IMG/VR virus record: IMGVR_UViG_3300005836_000235
Span: 1 to 44,849 of that record
DNA from: a virus
Length of the DNA stretch: 44,849 bases
Reading direction: 5' to 3' (one strand)
Both the position numbers and the translations under genes were made by a program. Positions within the stretch are counted from its first letter, which is position 1. Each line of letters opens with the position of its first letter. This document shows positions 32,624 to 41,408 of the stretch, one piece after another. The notes beneath the pieces were generated by a model. That model saw nothing but the letters and a program-made list of their open reading frames with translations, was not told where the DNA came from and did no database searches.

Positions 32624-33370
32624 TTAAGCGTTGGTAGCGAGTTCGTACAGAACCCAGATCTCCACTTGGCCGGCGGTTAGCGGGCCGGTGGCGATGGTTA
32701 CATTGATCTTTCCTGCCGTCGAAGTTTTGAATGGCGTGGCCGTGCAGGAAGGAGCAATTACGGCGTCGAGTCCGAGCGTGGCTTTCCCGGTCGCCGTCAG
32801 GATCGAGGCGCCGGACGACCCGGCCGTCGTGCCCACTGCAAACGTCGCGGCACCCGTCGCTGCAAGCGCCACGGTGCTGTTGATGACACCGCCGAATACG
32901 ACGGCGTTAGCCGGGATCGTGTCGCTGTTCGCCGGCGTGCAGCTCGCACCCCCATCGACGGTGAAGTCGTAGAGCGCGTGTGCCACACGAACTCCCGTGG
33001 ATACACCGGTCGCGCCTGGCAGAAAGCCATTGAGCCGGACACGCACGGTCGCATCGCCGGAGGCGCCGCCGGGAGCGGCCGTACCGCTTGGCTGCGCTAG
33101 TTCGGCCGTGCCGATCACCAGGTTGCCAGCGGAGGTGGACGTCGCCACCTTGTTCGTATCGTCCCAATACACTGCATCGCCCGAAGCGAACGTGCTGGTG
33201 TCCTTGGCGAGATCGAAGACCCCCTCGGCCACAATCTCCAGGGAAGCGCTTTGTGCGGCATCGAACGCCGCGATACCAAAAAGATTCCCCACCTTGACGC
33301 CACCACCGGATTTCGCCGCATAGGGCGCGGTAACGGTGAGGGTTTCCCCTCGATGAACATAGTTCTGCAT
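32624..33370 (-). CDS. Capsid decoration protein (DUF2190-like) with C-terminal extension
   Basis: 248 residues. The N-terminal ~110 residues match the DUF2190 capsid decoration pattern: MQNYVHRGETLTVTAPYAAK, GGVKVGNLFGIAAFDA, ASGDAVYWDDTNKVATSTS. DUF2190 proteins are usually about 100-120 residues, so the second half (GVRVAHALYDFTVDGGAS to IWVLYELATNA) is an extra beta-rich Ala/Thr-rich domain. That may be surface-exposed on the capsid. It lies directly after the capsid gene with a clear AGGAG ribosome-binding site. Confidence 0.78.
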   Translation of the reverse strand: MQNYVHRGETLTVTAPYAAKSGGGVKVGNLFGIAAFDAAQSASLEIVAEGVFDLAKDTSTFASGDAVYWDDTNKVATSTSAGNLVIGTAELAQPSGTAAPGGASGDATVRVRLNGFLPGATGVSTGVRVAHALYDFTVDGGASCTPANSDTIPANAVVFGGVINSTVALAATGAATFAVGTTAGSSGASILTATGKATLGLDAVIAPSCTATPFKTSTAGKINVTIATGPLTAGQVEIWVLYELATNA

Positions 33371-33400
33371 GATAGTTTCTCCTGTTGTTTGGTTTTCCGC

Positions 33401-35539
33401 TTACGCGCCCGCGCTCTTTTGCAGGCCGCGATAATCGATTGCCGCAGCGCCGAAATCCATCCTGGCCTTGATCTCGACGCCATCCACTTCGAAGCCCTGG
33501 CGGGTTTCGATGTACACACCCTGCTGGCCTTCGAGGTAGCAGTATTCGAGCGTGTCGATCAACGCCGGGTCAGTGAACAAGAACCAGTTGGTCGCGGTGC
33601 CGGTGTTGTTATCGAGGCGCGGCTCGACAACCGGGACGAGCGACCGGACCCACTCCGGCACGACCTTGGTCTGATCCGAGGACGCGATGTTGATCGGGTA
33701 GATCAGTTGCAAGGCATACGTTTCGAGCGACGGCGGCACCGCCATGAAGCGCGGAACCAGGTCGAGCGGCGTACCCTGCGGAGCCTTCTGGAGCCGCATC
33801 TGCACGCGAGCTTTAGCAAGCGCCGTCAGCGGAGCCGCGTTGGTCACCGTGGGATCGATGCTGCTCGGAACACCGGTGAGCAGATTGCTGTGCGCGGTGT
33901 GGAAGATCGCCTTGCCGTCGAGCGTCATCACCACGTTCGCCGTGATGAGGCCCCAGACGGTGTTCGATTCGAGCTGCGCGGCCGCCACACCCAGAATCGC
34001 CGGGATGCGAGTCATCGCCTGGAGATCGTCGTTGATGATGACCTTGCGCGTGATGGCCACGACCTCGCCGAAGGTTTGCAGCGAGTAGTTCGTGTTCATG
34101 TCGGTGAGGTTCGCCCGGTGGTATTCGCCCTTTTCGTTCAACTGCTGGAGGGCCGGAGCGTCGCTCAACTGAACGCGATTGATCGGCTTGAAGTCGGGCG
34201 CGGTCACCTGGCGGCAGAAGGGCTGGAAGGTGCGCGGGTATGCTTCGTAAGCCTGGCGCAGCGTCTTGTTGGCGACGTTCGCCAGGATCGCGGGGAAGTC
34301 CGAGGTCGATTCCGCGCCGCCCCCGAAGAACTCCGCGCCCCGGCTGGGCGCCTGCAACGCCAGCTCGGCGATCCGGTTCTTGGTCATTCCCCGGTGGTTG
34401 ATGCCGCGGATCTCCAGGGACTCGCGCGCCATCTCCATGAGCGACAAGCCCACGTACTCGCGCCCCATCTCTTCCGACCGCCGCTGTTGCTCCTGGCCGC
34501 ACCCTGACAGCATCTCGCCGGTCTTCGGATGCTTCGCCAGGAAGAACTTCGGATCGTGGCGCAGCAGCATCGCACACTGCATTGCGGCCAGCCGCGTCTC
34601 CCCGCCGTCGCGCGTGATGCTCAACTCACTGCGCAGCGGCACCTCGCGCCCGCCGACGCCCTGCTGCCCCTTCGCGCGCAGCGCGGCGAATGCCTCGACG
34701 CTGAACTGATCCGGGGTCTTGCCATCGGCGATGGCTTGACGTACAAAGTCATCCCCGAGAATGGATTTGAAACGGCCAGCGCGATGCTCGATTTCGACAA
34801 CGCGCTCCCGCTCTAGTTTCACCGCCTCGCCGCGCGCCGCGACGAGGGCCTGCTCGTTCTGACGGGCCTCTGCGCCCGCCGCCTGCGTAGTGGTTTCCAT
34901 GGCAGGTTTCTCCTTTAGTGGGCTGGCTGCCCGTGCTGCTTGCTGGCCGCTTATTTCGGCTGACAAGAACGTTGTGCTGAAATCGGCCGGGATCGGAACC
35001 ACGGAGATCTCAAAGGGTTCCCAATCGGTCGCCGTGAACATCCCTATCTCATTCGGGTTGCTGTAAGCCGGCATGCCCTCCGTCTGGGCCTGGACTTTCG
35101 TTTTCTCGCGGCTGTAGATCCACGCCCCGAAGCTTAGGTTCTGCACGATCCCGTCGGAGACCTTGCGGAACAACTCCGCGCCGTCTTCGTCACCCATATC
35201 GAATTGAAGCGTGGCCCTCCCGTTCGCGCCGTCCGCCCAGGCTTTCTTCACCACGCCGACTTGCGCCTTGGTGCCGGGCTTCCCAGCTGCCACGGATTTG
35301 TAGTCGTCGCCCGTAAAGTGCGTGTCGAAAATCGGCGCGCCCGCGTTCAGCCGGTCCAGGCGCGCGCCGTCCATGTCGAGCGTGAGCATGTAGGGCTCAC
35401 CCGTATCGGGATCTTTCCTCGGAACCTGCGCGCCGGTGTACCAGACGACGTCGACCGTGCCGTCCTTCTCATTCGCCGTGCTAGCGACGGGCTTGGCGTC
35501 GGTTGCCGCGAAAAACTCAAGCGCCTGATTTTCTGTCAT
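33401..35539 (-). CDS. Prohead protease/scaffold/major capsid fusion (Mu gpT-like)
   Basis: 712 residues from the ATG at 35539 (MTENQALEFFAATDAKP). Residues ~1-210 are a prohead serine protease: GAPIFDTHFTG holds the likely catalytic His, and VQNLSFGAWIY the likely Ser, then EISVVPIPADFS. Residues ~210-330 are charged and coiled-coil-like (AVKLERERVVEIEHRAGRF), as expected for a scaffold. Residues ~390-712 match Mu gpT-type major capsid proteins (TSDFPAILANVANKTLRQAY; RVQLSDAPALQQLNEKGEYH; TLDGKAIFHTAHSNLL). The protease would cleave itself and the scaffold from the capsid domain during maturation. A longer in-frame start near 35950 lies inside the portal gene and does not look coding. Confidence 0.87.
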   Translation of the reverse strand: MTENQALEFFAATDAKPVASTANEKDGTVDVVWYTGAQVPRKDPDTGEPYMLTLDMDGARLDRLNAGAPIFDTHFTGDDYKSVAAGKPGTKAQVGVVKKAWADGANGRATLQFDMGDEDGAELFRKVSDGIVQNLSFGAWIYSREKTKVQAQTEGMPAYSNPNEIGMFTATDWEPFEISVVPIPADFSTTFLSAEISGQQAARAASPLKEKPAMETTTQAAGAEARQNEQALVAARGEAVKLERERVVEIEHRAGRFKSILGDDFVRQAIADGKTPDQFSVEAFAALRAKGQQGVGGREVPLRSELSITRDGGETRLAAMQCAMLLRHDPKFFLAKHPKTGEMLSGCGQEQQRRSEEMGREYVGLSLMEMARESLEIRGINHRGMTKNRIAELALQAPSRGAEFFGGGAESTSDFPAILANVANKTLRQAYEAYPRTFQPFCRQVTAPDFKPINRVQLSDAPALQQLNEKGEYHRANLTDMNTNYSLQTFGEVVAITRKVIINDDLQAMTRIPAILGVAAAQLESNTVWGLITANVVMTLDGKAIFHTAHSNLLTGVPSSIDPTVTNAAPLTALAKARVQMRLQKAPQGTPLDLVPRFMAVPPSLETYALQLIYPINIASSDQTKVVPEWVRSLVPVVEPRLDNNTGTATNWFLFTDPALIDTLEYCYLEGQQGVYIETRQGFEVDGVEIKARMDFGAAAIDYRGLQKSAGA

Positions 35540-35553
35540 GTGAACCTCGGTTT

Positions 35554-37236
35554 CTACGAGCGATAAATTCTGGAGGGCGAATCCCAGGACCTCGAAGCGC
35601 CGACGCCCGCCAGCAGTTCGGTGATGCCTGCGGCGTCGCCAGCCGCGTTCGAACTCCCGGTAGGCTTCGTCGGAGCGCCAACCGCGGGCTTCGAACTCGG
35701 CGTGCGCTCCTCGGTTCCGGCGGGCTGCTGCTGGCCGCGATCGGTTACGTTCCGGGGGTCGCAGTCCAGAATGATTTCGAGCTTGTCCAGAACCTTGTTG
35801 ATGGCCGCGATCTTCTGTAGCCGCTCTTCCGGGTCGTAACCATTGCGCGAGATGGCCTCGAACAGATCGAGCGTCCCGGTGCGGATCATCTTCAGCTCCG
35901 CCATGGAGTCCTTCACCGGATCGACACTCTCGAACTTCGGCGCGGTCCATTGCACGGCATGGATGGCGACTTTCGGATCGTCAAGAACCTTCTGCGGAAT
36001 CTTGCCCTGGAGGACCAGCGTGTCCACGAAGCGCCGCCACACCGGCATGCAGAACAGCGGGATCAGCGTCAGCCAGCGGTAAGCCTCAACGGTGTTGCGA
36101 AACCCCAACATGCCGCCGCGCCAGGACGAGTAATTCACCTGCGACATGTCGCCGGTGCCGAGTTCGTAGGGCAGACCAATGCCGGCCATGATCCCCTGCA
36201 ACTCGGTCATCTTGTAGTCGCGATACCCACCCGCCGCCGGAGGATTGTTGAACTTGATCTCCTGGCCCGGCTTCAAGTACTCGACCATTCCAGGCTGGAA
36301 AGTTTCCACCGGAGCTTTTGTCACAGGATCGGTGCCGGAAATGCCAAGCGGGTCGCCTTCGATGCCTTCCGGCTGCTGCACGAACGCCGTGACGCACGCC
36401 TCCACTTTCTTGCGGACCCGCTCCGCGTCGCAGTAATCGTCGAGGTCCCGCAGCGCCATCATCACGGGCGATAGCCACGGCACGCCTCGTACCTGGCCGG
36501 GCCGGAGGACGCGATAGACGTGCATGATCTGCTCGGCCGGAACCGGCTGGCTGATGATTCCTCCGCGCGGGTTCAGGATCAGCACGCCGCCCGGGTGATA
36601 CGTGAAGAGCCAGTAGGCGACGCGCCGTCCGAGGTCGTCGAACTGCACGCCTTCCATTACGTGGCCGTTGACCAGCCCCATCGTTCGGGCCTGATCTAGA
36701 AAATCAGCTTCGAGCATTTGAAGCTGCAACGGAACGCGCAGACCGGCGGCGGCCAGACGCGGGCGAAACCGCACGAGCGCCTCACCGCTCTCGGCCATCG
36801 TGCGGACCGCCAACGTCTGCATCCCATAAAAGTCCAAGCGCTGGGGCGTGTCGCATTGGTCGGCGAAGAACGGCCACTCGGTGTCGATGATCTTGTCGAT
36901 CGCGGCGTTGCCCGTCTTGGCCCTCGGCACGATGCCCGTTCCGACCACGTTGCCGGCCAACTCCTCAATGGCTCGCGCCGCGTATGGGTTGTTGCGGACA
37001 AGATCGCGGCTCCGGTTGCGAAGCCATATCAACGACCCCATCAGCTCGACGTTGGCGTCCGTCGAGGCGGCGTACCAGCCGTACGCTCGACGGCCCGCAG
37101 TCGCGCCGTCGTAACGGAATCGCTGCGCGTGCCGATCCAGATAATCCTGGGTCAGCTCCAGCGCCACGCGGTTCCGCACGCGTTGCAGTGCGAGCCGTGG
37201 TGCGACCGCGCCGATGGCTCTGTCGAGAAAATTCAT
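35554..37236 (-). CDS. Portal protein (lambda gpB-like)
   Basis: 560 residues: the Phage_portal_2 (lambda gpB) family. Signatures: AYGWYAASTDANVELMGSLI, LVRNNPYAARAIEELAGNVV, LQMLEADFLDQ, AEQIMHVYRVLRPGQVRGVP and YSSWRGGMLGFRNTVEAYRW. The dodecameric ring at the capsid vertex passes DNA and docks the terminase and tail. The C-terminus is Pro/Thr-rich (TKPTGSSNAAGDAAGITELL). No ribosome-binding site precedes the ATG, but a strong hairpin does (37259-37276). The gene is normally next to gpW, but a lipoprotein gene separates them here. Confidence 0.92.
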   Translation of the reverse strand: MNFLDRAIGAVAPRLALQRVRNRVALELTQDYLDRHAQRFRYDGATAGRRAYGWYAASTDANVELMGSLIWLRNRSRDLVRNNPYAARAIEELAGNVVGTGIVPRAKTGNAAIDKIIDTEWPFFADQCDTPQRLDFYGMQTLAVRTMAESGEALVRFRPRLAAAGLRVPLQLQMLEADFLDQARTMGLVNGHVMEGVQFDDLGRRVAYWLFTYHPGGVLILNPRGGIISQPVPAEQIMHVYRVLRPGQVRGVPWLSPVMMALRDLDDYCDAERVRKKVEACVTAFVQQPEGIEGDPLGISGTDPVTKAPVETFQPGMVEYLKPGQEIKFNNPPAAGGYRDYKMTELQGIMAGIGLPYELGTGDMSQVNYSSWRGGMLGFRNTVEAYRWLTLIPLFCMPVWRRFVDTLVLQGKIPQKVLDDPKVAIHAVQWTAPKFESVDPVKDSMAELKMIRTGTLDLFEAISRNGYDPEERLQKIAAINKVLDKLEIILDCDPRNVTDRGQQQPAGTEERTPSSKPAVGAPTKPTGSSNAAGDAAGITELLAGVGASRSWDSPSRIYRS

Positions 37237-37258
37237 TCAGGGATGATGCAGAATTGCG

Positions 37259-37276
37259 GCCGTCGCAGACGACGGC
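37259..37276 (-). promoter_or_regulatory. Hairpin in the portal gene leader
   Basis: GCCGTCG-TCTG-CGACGGC on the minus strand: a perfect 7-bp stem with a 4-base loop, 22 bases before the portal ATG. No T-run follows it. It may control portal translation, since no Shine-Dalgarno is visible, or be a remnant of the accessory insertion upstream. Confidence 0.45.
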
Positions 37277-37484
37277 GTTACCGACAGGTTATTCGTGCGA
37301 AGCCTGCCAACGGATAGATTCCGTGGCTGGCAAATCTACGAGTCGGGCGTGATACGGCCAAGCGCCGGAGAGATAAGATTCAGTGTGATTTGCTCTACGG
37401 TGCCTCGGCGAGTAGGGAATCCTGCCGATCCAGAACATTGGCACCAGTGTGGACTGTAGTCGCCTCCGAAGCAATCTAACGTCA

Positions 37485-38165
37485 CTAGAATCCGAATTTG
37501 CCTCGATGCTTCGCCCCTCTTTTCCGTAACCAGGCGACTACCCCGACAAGTACAGTGCCTACTCCGGCCAGGACGGGCCAATAGTTCCTGGCCCAATCCA
37601 GCGCGTCGGTTATAACGCCCGTGTTTGTCACTGCCACCTTGACGGTCTTCTCGAAACTCGTAACGCGATACGATGTTTCACGGCCGTCCAACACGACTTG
37701 TGCCATAAGCGTCACGGTGAGTCGTGTCGTGCCACGAACATGCGGTGTAACGGACCAACGCCACGTGGTGCCTTGATCGGCAACAACTGCCTGATCTGGC
37801 GGATCCTTGGGTGTAATTGTGCACTCGCGGTCAGCAACGAGAGTCGCGACCATTCGGGACCCAACCTTGATGCTCCCGGATGATCCCACGCTAGGCCGGC
37901 CAGCCAGACGCTCCAATTCTTGCTGGAGTACGTCTGGCTTGATCGTGGGCGGAGTGATCTCAAGTACAGCCTCTGCGGGGTCATCTCGATTGACTGGGGA
38001 GGGCACGACGAAGGCAGCCGAACCGGGCTGCATATAATGCTGCACAAAAAATGCGACTGGATCGCTGGCATCGCTTGTCGGGGAAGCGAGCTTCGAGCGA
38101 GAGCAACTAGAGAGCACAAGCAAAAAAGCACATACGGAAATACTGGCAAACCGGAAACTGACCAC
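37485..38165 (-). CDS. Lipoprotein with C-terminal membrane helix (accessory)
   Basis: 226 residues from the GTG at 38165 (GGCGGGG upstream). The N-terminus MVSFRFASISVCAFLLVLSS ends in a lipobox LSSC (Cys21). A longer ATG start at 38258 would bury this signal behind 31 residues and is less likely. The middle is beta-rich (RMVATLVADRECTITPKDP; TWRWSVTPHVRGTTRLTVTL). A membrane helix (YWPVLAGVGTVLVGVVAWLR) and a basic tail (KRGAKHRGKFGF) close the protein, leaving the body in the periplasm, tethered at both ends. It separates the gpW and portal genes, so it is probably an insertion. Function unknown. Confidence 0.7.
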   Translation of the reverse strand: MVSFRFASISVCAFLLVLSSCSRSKLASPTSDASDPVAFFVQHYMQPGSAAFVVPSPVNRDDPAEAVLEITPPTIKPDVLQQELERLAGRPSVGSSGSIKVGSRMVATLVADRECTITPKDPPDQAVVADQGTTWRWSVTPHVRGTTRLTVTLMAQVVLDGRETSYRVTSFEKTVKVAVTNTGVITDALDWARNYWPVLAGVGTVLVGVVAWLRKRGAKHRGKFGF

Positions 38166-38503
38166 CCCCGCCGAATTGAGATGTCGCCGGCGAAGACAGG
38201 CCAATTCAGTCGCGATCCCAGGCGCTTGAGCAAATTCGGTGGCGATCATGCCGTCCACTGCAAAGTCCTCGCACTTCAGACAAGACGGGTCAACTTTATC
38301 ACAAAAACGTCGAAATGTTCAGGCTTCTACGGTACGGCGTGAATCATCGTCCAATCAGAACCTAGCACTTGGCTGACCTGTCGGCATGTCGTGGAAGTGA
38401 TCCCGCCGCCCTGCTTCCCCGCTTGTAGTCGCCCGGCGTTTAGCTGAACATCGCATCCCGGCACGCCGGAGTTGAAGTACTCCGTGCCCTGCCTTTCAAC
38501 CAG
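38166..38503 (-). other. Segment with a start-less open frame, probably decayed coding sequence
   Basis: From 38503 down to a TAG at 38327 the minus strand is open in the frame that ends the preceding broken gene: LVERQGTEYFNSGVPGCDVQ, then LNAGRLQAGKQGGGITST, and SQVLGSDWTMIHAVP. There is no ATG; the best start is a GTG at 38464. It may be the rest of a gene interrupted by the TAA at 38504. The remaining bases before the lipoprotein gene show nothing convincing. Confidence 0.35.
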
Positions 38504-38625
38504 TTACTTCCGAAGCTCCCCGATGATCAGGTTCACCGCCGTTTCGCTGATGACGACGTACCGCGCGCCCTCGGGTTCATCGGAGCCTGCTCCAGCGAGT
38601 CGATGAGCTCCTGATGCCGCGCCAT
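38504..38625 (-). pseudogene. Frameshifted small phage gene after gpW
   Basis: Begins with ATG three bases after the gpW stop: MARHQELIDSLEQA reads well, then the frame is lost and DEPEGARYVVISETAVNLII followed by GELRK and a TAA reads in the -1 frame. Total 122 bases, one short of 41 codons, which fits a one-base deletion near 38585 (or programmed frameshifting, or a sequence error). Intact, it would be a 40-residue protein. Family unknown. Confidence 0.55.
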
Positions 38626-38627
38626 GT

Positions 38628-38882
38628 TCACCACCGGTCGTCCAGCGTTGGACCCGTAGGGCCGTCTCCGCGCTTGTGCTGTGCGAACGTGACGCGGCTC
38701 CCTGTCTGCCCGCTGGCTTGACGGATGTCCTCTTCGATCTCGGCCTTCGCCTTGCGGAGATCGTCCCCGGAGCGGTACGTCACCTCGCGCCCGTCCGGGA
38801 ACCGCACCTTCAGCGTGGGATTCCCGAGCGCCTGGTTAACCGCGTCCAGGTTCGCTTGCAACTGTTGAATCGTCAGCGCCAC
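38628..38882 (-). CDS. gpW-like head-tail joining protein
   Basis: 84 residues from the GTG at 38882, with GGGAG eight bases upstream; a TTG at 38897 is the alternative. MALTIQQLQANLDAVNQALG, then TLKVRFPDGREVTYRSGDDL and KAKAEIEEDIRQASG: two helices around a beta hairpin, the layout of lambda gpW. gpW closes the portal channel before tail attachment. It overlaps the terminase stop by a few bases. Usually followed directly by the portal gene; here an accessory lipoprotein gene intervenes. Confidence 0.75.
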   Translation of the reverse strand: MALTIQQLQANLDAVNQALGNPTLKVRFPDGREVTYRSGDDLRKAKAEIEEDIRQASGQTGSRVTFAQHKRGDGPTGPTLDDRW

Positions 38883-38883
38883 A

Positions 38884-40785
38884 TCAACTTCTCCCAAACC
38901 AGTTACGCCGTGGGACCCATCCGCCCGCGCGCTCAGAAGTCCGCCCCTCGATGGGTCGTTCGGATTGCTCGGCCTGAGCCACGACCACCGCCGGAGGAAC
39001 CGACTGCATCTCTTTTCGCCGCGACCGCCCCATCTGCGCGAAGCGGTCGCAGTAGACGGTCAACTTCAAACCGCTGGCGTAGAGCGCATGCAGCGCGGCG
39101 TAAGCGTACACGCGGCAATCCAGCGCCTCGTTCCGCGCCGTCGGAGGCTTCCGCCATTCCTGCTTGGGATAGCCGTGGTGGTATCGCGTGTACTTCTTCT
39201 CGGCCGTGAGTTGGTCGAAGTATTCCTGGTCGCGCCCGATCGGGAAGTGGCAATACCCCGGCCCCGGCTCCTGGATCTTCAGCCGGTCATACAGCGCCGT
39301 CTTCGCGGCGTCCACTCCGACCATGAAGAACGGCGTCTGGTTCTTCCGGCTCGGCTTGCGCGGCCAGATCGGAGACTCGCCCGCGCGTCCCTTCACCGCG
39401 TACACGCGGCGCGCATAACGGTCGCGCGTGAATCGCAGCACGGTGGCATCCTTGAATCCGCAATCGATACAAGCCGCGACGATGCGCAGCGATTGACCGG
39501 AGTCGTGCAGGCACTCGGAAAGGAGCAGCCCTTCCAGGTGATCCCACACCTCCTTACGCGTGACGTCGCCAGGGATCACATGATGCGCGATCGACCAGGA
39601 CTCCTCGTCGCGCCCCCAGCCAACGATCTCGACCTCCAGCCGGTCGGCCTGCACGTCCACTCCCGCCGTGATCAGCGCGACACCATCCGGCGCCTCAGCT
39701 TCAAACGGCTCGCAGCGATTCCACAGCGCCCGCGCATCAGTCGGCACTTCGTGGTGCTCTTCCCACAACTCCGCGAGCACCGTGTTCATGAACGCCTTGA
39801 GCGTCTCCGGCGACTTCTTGGCCGCGATGAACTCGGTCGCGATCGAACCCCACGCGCGCTTTAGTGAAACCAACTGCGAGATGCGGAAGCCCGGAATCGG
39901 CGACGCCGGATTCTGCGCCCGGTATTCGCCGCGCTCCACCATCCATGCTTTCTGGTGGTGCGGAATCAACTCGCGGCAGCCGGCGCAGCGATACATCGCA
40001 TCTTCAGGTTTGTCCTCGGGCCACACCAGGCCGGGTCCCGTTCCGTCTCCGAGCACGAGCACCTGGAAGTGGCCGCACTTGGGGCAGGGCACGAAATAAT
40101 CACGCTGGTCGCTTTCGAGCCACGCTTGTTCGATCCGGCTGACGCCCTTGATCGTTGGCGTGGACGCCATGACGATCTTCTTGTTGTGCTGGAACTCCGC
40201 GGTGCGCTGGACGGCCAGCGAGACCGGATCGCCCTCCGTGCCGGCGCTCGCCGGGTAACGGTCCACCTCATCGAGAAGCGCGTAGCGGATCGGCCGCATC
40301 GCAAGCCCCGAGGGTGAGATCGCCCCGGTGAACGTGATGTGCCCCGCGCCGTTGACGAAGACCTTGTGCAGCGTCGTATTGTTGGAGTCGCGCGACTTGA
40401 CGGGAGCGATCTTCCCGCGCAGGCTCGGCGTGCTCTTGAACATGGGCGCCACGCGATCCTTCGAGAGCGCCTTGGCATCTTCGGTGCGCGGCTCGACCAC
40501 CAGCACCGGCCCCGGATCGACGTCGGCGATGAAGCCGAGGAAGTTCAGCAGGACTTCAGTCTTCATCATCTGTGCCGCCGACAGCAACACCACCTGGCGG
40601 CACGGATGGGCAGGGCTGAGCACGTCCATCGGTTCACGCTGGTAATGCCGGGTGCGCCACTGCCCTCGCTCGGCTGCCGCGCCACCGGTGAGGACGCGGT
40701 TCTCGTCGGCCCACTGCGAGACCAGGATGTCTCGCGGGGGCAGCATCGCCGCTGCGCCGACTTCGTGAATGGAGAACGGTTGCAT
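38884..40785 (-). CDS. Terminase large subunit (lambda gpA family)
   Basis: 633 residues. N-terminal ATPase: WRTRHYQREPMDVLSPAHPC, the Walker A-like VVLLSAAQMMKTEVLLNFLG (degenerate, as in gpA), Walker B YALLDEVDRYP, and motif III KKIVMASTPTIKG. A zinc-binding insertion follows (CPKCGHF ... YRCAGCRELI). The C-terminal nuclease domain starts near GVALITAGVDVQADRLEVEI. The enzyme cuts concatemeric DNA and pumps it through the portal. The basic/Gln-rich end (RSRRKEMQSVPPAVVVAQAE) is variable in the family. The ATG lies two bases after the small-subunit stop. Confidence 0.93.
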   Translation of the reverse strand: MQPFSIHEVGAAAMLPPRDILVSQWADENRVLTGGAAAERGQWRTRHYQREPMDVLSPAHPCRQVVLLSAAQMMKTEVLLNFLGFIADVDPGPVLVVEPRTEDAKALSKDRVAPMFKSTPSLRGKIAPVKSRDSNNTTLHKVFVNGAGHITFTGAISPSGLAMRPIRYALLDEVDRYPASAGTEGDPVSLAVQRTAEFQHNKKIVMASTPTIKGVSRIEQAWLESDQRDYFVPCPKCGHFQVLVLGDGTGPGLVWPEDKPEDAMYRCAGCRELIPHHQKAWMVERGEYRAQNPASPIPGFRISQLVSLKRAWGSIATEFIAAKKSPETLKAFMNTVLAELWEEHHEVPTDARALWNRCEPFEAEAPDGVALITAGVDVQADRLEVEIVGWGRDEESWSIAHHVIPGDVTRKEVWDHLEGLLLSECLHDSGQSLRIVAACIDCGFKDATVLRFTRDRYARRVYAVKGRAGESPIWPRKPSRKNQTPFFMVGVDAAKTALYDRLKIQEPGPGYCHFPIGRDQEYFDQLTAEKKYTRYHHGYPKQEWRKPPTARNEALDCRVYAYAALHALYASGLKLTVYCDRFAQMGRSRRKEMQSVPPAVVVAQAEQSERPIEGRTSERAGGWVPRRNWFGRS

Positions 40786-40787
40786 CC

Positions 40788-41309
40788 TTATAAACCCGCG
40801 TCCGCGACTGCCTTGCTCACCTTCCGCAGCGCCGCCGAAACCTCGGCGACCAACATGCGATGAATCGCTTTCTCGTCGTCCACCGCCGCAAGCATCGGCG
40901 ATAGGCGATCCGGCATGGCCATCAGACCGTCCTTTACGATCGAGGAAAAGGTCGCGGCATACTCGGCCGCGCGCGCCGCCGGGATCAGTTTGCCGGCGCG
41001 CTCCTCGTACTCAAGCTGAGCTGTCCGCGCCGCGAAGCTCTCCTTGACCGCCCGCGCCCGCAGATACGCGGTAACCGGATCTCCTGATGCGGCAGGCGAC
41101 TCGTGCATCGGCGGAACCCGATCCGATGTGCTCGGCTTGTGAATCGTCTGGCCCGCGAAGGTATTCTTTGCCCAATCCTGGTTGGCGCGATCGGCGTCGA
41201 TGGTCCCGTCCGGGAGCGTGGTGATCCGCTTGCTGGAGATGGCCTTTTGGACGGCGGTCAAGCTGCATCCACGCATCCGCGCGTAGGCCCGAAGAGAGAC
41301 GCCCATCAT
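40788..41309 (-). CDS. Terminase small subunit (Nu1/DUF1441-like)
   Basis: 173 residues (ATG 41309; the adjacent ATG at 41306 is equally possible; GGGGAA lies upstream). N-terminal winged-helix: GVSLRAYARMRGCSLTAVQK, AISSKRITTLPDGTIDADRA, WAKNT. The C-terminal half is helical (YLRARAVKESFAARTAQLEY; EERAGKLIPAARAAEYAATF), the arrangement of Nu1-type small terminases that bind the packaging site and recruit gpA. Directly upstream of the large subunit, as in lambda. Confidence 0.8.
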   Translation of the reverse strand: MMGVSLRAYARMRGCSLTAVQKAISSKRITTLPDGTIDADRANQDWAKNTFAGQTIHKPSTSDRVPPMHESPAASGDPVTAYLRARAVKESFAARTAQLEYEERAGKLIPAARAAEYAATFSSIVKDGLMAMPDRLSPMLAAVDDEKAIHRMLVAEVSAALRKVSKAVADAGL

Positions 41310-41408
41310 ATTTTCCCCGAAGATTTCACTTGCTTTCCGTTCGAACCGGAGTGATGAATCGTGGTGCGCGAAGACGCGCAAGCGATTGAGTAGAAAGGAT
41401 TAACTCAA

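Noticed and set aside
35540-35950. N-terminal extension of the capsid fusion gene
   Set aside because: Lies inside the portal coding region in another frame; Arg-rich and without similarity to phage proteins; a better ATG is at 35539.
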